From positions 1 through 6,947 of the forward strand of contig JBJXFK010000325.1 of NCBI GenBank assembly GCA_046155505.1: 6,947 nt of DNA, given 5' to 3'. The position numbers and the translations under genes are program-made. Source of the DNA: JBJXFK01 sp046155505 (GTDB taxonomy: Bacteria; Planctomycetota; Phycisphaerae; UBA1845; Fen-1342). Positions 5,960 through 6,947 of this stretch are shown one piece after another; positions within the stretch are counted from its first letter, which is position 1, and every line of letters begins with the position of its first letter. The notes under the pieces are model-generated. The model was given only the letters and a program-made list of their open reading frames with translations. It was not told the DNA's origin and did no database searches.

Positions 5960-6429
5960 CGCTTCGCCTCCAGGCCGAAGAAGCGAAAGCCGTTCATATG
6001 CGAACCGGTGACGGCCTTGGCCACAGCGGACAGCGACGTGTATCGCTCGCCCTCGAATTCGAATCCGTCGTGCAACACGGTGACGGTCAAGGTCCGGCCT
6101 TTGTATTCCCGCGTAATTGCCACCCCGACCGGCGGCAAGCGCGGGTCGTTTCGAGCGATCGTGACAAGAGGTGGGACGGGGGCGGTCGCGAGTCGCTCGC
6201 GCGGCGGCGTCACGCGCGCTTCCGCCGGATCGGCGAGTTTCGCGGCCCGGGCCAGCGCACGTTCGCTCAAGCCGCCTTCTTCGTTCGCTTGCATGCGCCA
6301 CGAAATTTTCCGCACCAAGTATGCTTTGTGTCGGCTGCGCGGCTGTTCGCCGAAGACCCCGGCATATCGCTGCTGCAACTCGCCGACGGTCAGTTGCTCG
6401 AGCATCGCCATTTCACGTTTCACATTCAT
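5956..6429 (-). CDS. DUF2924 protein with RAMA-like C-terminus
   Basis: A 157-aa protein, close to full length for the family. The ATG at 6429 overlaps the previous stop (ATGA) and GGAGAA (6440-6435) lies 5 nt upstream. Residues 10-47 (LEQLTVGELQQRYAGVFGEQP and RSRHKAYLVRKISWRMQ) form the helical N-terminal module. A proline-rich linker leads to the C-terminal module at about 95-153: RLPPVGVAITREYKGRTLTVTVL, then GFEFEGERYTSLSAVAKAVTG and HMNGFRFFGL. That last block resembles RAMA domains, which are associated with DNA modification and DNA binding. From memory, DUF2924 genes often lie directly upstream of serine recombinases, and here stop and start overlap. I infer a dedicated partner of the recombinase, perhaps helping target recognition or controlling direction. 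No enzymatic residues are recognised. Confidence 0.92.
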   Translation of the reverse strand: MNVKREMAMLEQLTVGELQQRYAGVFGEQPRSRHKAYLVRKISWRMQANEEGGLSERALARAAKLADPAEARVTPPRERLATAPVPPLVTIARNDPRLPPVGVAITREYKGRTLTVTVLHDGFEFEGERYTSLSAVAKAVTGSHMNGFRFFGLEAKR

Positions 6430-6674
6430 GTATCTTCTCCATCGACCTCGGTCGCTAACCCCGCGGTCGAAGGCACACTGAGCGGCCTCGGGCGAACACG
6501 TTCAAGCCCATCTGCGGAGGTATTTGCCGCATCCGGCGAGGTGTTTGCGCCTAACGATGTTGCGTTGGCCCGGCCACGAATGATGGCGCGTGCGAGCAGC
6601 ACTGCGATTTCGGAGAACCCGTCGACAGGCTCGTGACACTCGGCTCGACGCGGCGATGGGCGTGGTGTTCTCAC
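6426..6674 (-). CDS. Small hypothetical protein coupled to DUF2924
   Basis: An 82-aa protein from GTG 6674, which overlaps the previous stop (GTGA). GGGG within AAAGGGG (6685-6682) is 7 nt upstream. The longer in-frame reading to 6770 runs antiparallel in frame terms to a better-supported neighbour and is rejected. The N-terminus is basic (RTPRPSPRRAE). Residues about 18-35 (VDGFSEIAVLLARAIIRGR) could form an amphipathic helix, and the remainder is rich in Ser, Thr, Pro and Asp and looks disordered. I do not recognise the family. Its place in a run of 4-nt overlaps, upstream of the recombinase pair, is the main support. A short helix plus disordered tail would suit an adaptor, but that is a guess. 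Confidence 0.6.
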   Translation of the reverse strand: MRTPRPSPRRAECHEPVDGFSEIAVLLARAIIRGRANATSLGANTSPDAANTSADGLERVRPRPLSVPSTAGLATEVDGEDT

Positions 6675-6947
6675 TTGGCGACCCCTTTGACTTCGGCAAG
6701 GAGCCGGTCGAGTTGGTCGCGCAAATCGGTCAGCAACCGAATCGCGTCTTCCCGTTCTTGCGGAGTCCACTCCGTGATCGTGCCTAATTCATGCTCGTTC
6801 GCGTATTCGATTTCGTCCTTGACACGCTCGACGATCCGCGCGGCGAACGACTGGAACAGCGGCGGCGCGCTGGGTGTCTGCTTGTCGACCGGCGTCTCAG
6901 GCTTCGGCTGCGCCCGTTTGGGCCGTTCCTGCTTTCGAAGGATTTTT
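6671..6947 (-). CDS. Hypothetical protein, 5' end outside window
   Basis: The last 91 residues are visible; no start codon lies inside the window. A Lys/Pro/Gln-rich segment (ERPKRAQPKPETPVDKQ) leads into a helical, charged region (FQSFAARIVERVKDEIEYANEHE) and a C-terminal helix with heptad-like leucines (EDAIRLLTDLRDQLDRLLAEV), so a coiled-coil or helical bundle is likely. I do not recognise the family. It overlaps the next gene by 4 nt, so it belongs to the recombinase operon. An open frame through the whole visible stretch plus the coupled start downstream supports it as real. Confidence 0.6.
   Translation of the reverse strand, partial: KILRKQERPKRAQPKPETPVDKQTPSAPPLFQSFAARIVERVKDEIEYANEHELGTITEWTPQEREDAIRLLTDLRDQLDRLLAEVKGVAK

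Noticed and set aside
5960..6301. N-terminal extension of the serine recombinase by 114 residues
   Set aside because: It reads the DUF2924 gene out of frame, is Arg-rich, and the GTG at 5959 has a good Shine-Dalgarno and the usual distance to the catalytic YVRKS motif.
5540..6636. Plus-strand frames of 313 and 237 residues
   Set aside because: They lie antisense to the DUF2924 and recombinase genes, whose protein families are clearly recognisable, and are Arg/Ser-rich shadows.

Overview
The window is high in GC (roughly 60-65% by eye) and every convincing gene lies on the minus strand, so genes read from high to low coordinates. Gene content is that of a mobile element: a zinc-ribbon serine recombinase, a primase-helicase of the P4/D5 type, a probable terminase small subunit and a ParB-like protein. 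The DUF2924/RAMA-like plus serine recombinase pair is, from memory, common in Planctomycetota and Proteobacteria. A planctomycete-like host is my best guess, but the window alone does not prove it.

Layout in transcription order. From 6947 down to 4002 lies a tight operon: an uncharacterised gene cut by the window edge, an 82-aa protein of unknown function, a DUF2924 protein, the serine recombinase and a small helix-turn-helix protein. Each of the four junctions is a 4-nt stop/start overlap (GTGA, ATGA, GTGA, ATGA), and each downstream start has a purine-rich Shine-Dalgarno sequence 5-7 nt away. After 11 nt the same run continues into a 775-aa primase-helicase (3990-1663). A gene-free stretch of about 670 nt follows (989-1662). 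Last come a probable terminase small subunit (988-455) and a ParB-like gene that runs off the left edge (422-1).

The gene-free stretch is the most structured part. Between 1437 and 1633 there are eight copies of the heptamer GCGGTAC in both orientations, four of them within the exact decamer ATCGCGGTAC. An inverted pair of an 11-mer flanks an AT-rich patch. A longer inverted pair encloses an alternating purine-pyrimidine GC hairpin. This looks like an iteron-type replication origin lying next to its own primase-helicase gene. Closer to the terminase gene are a stem-loop with a G-rich loop, an operator-like dyad and four tandem octamers just upstream of the terminase ribosome binding site.

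A working model: the recombinase and its coupled partners integrate or excise the element, the primase-helicase replicates it from the iteron region, and the terminase small subunit directs packaging. The order recombinase, regulator, primase-helicase, ori, terS resembles phage-inducible chromosomal islands, but an ordinary prophage with its structural genes left of position 1 is equally possible.
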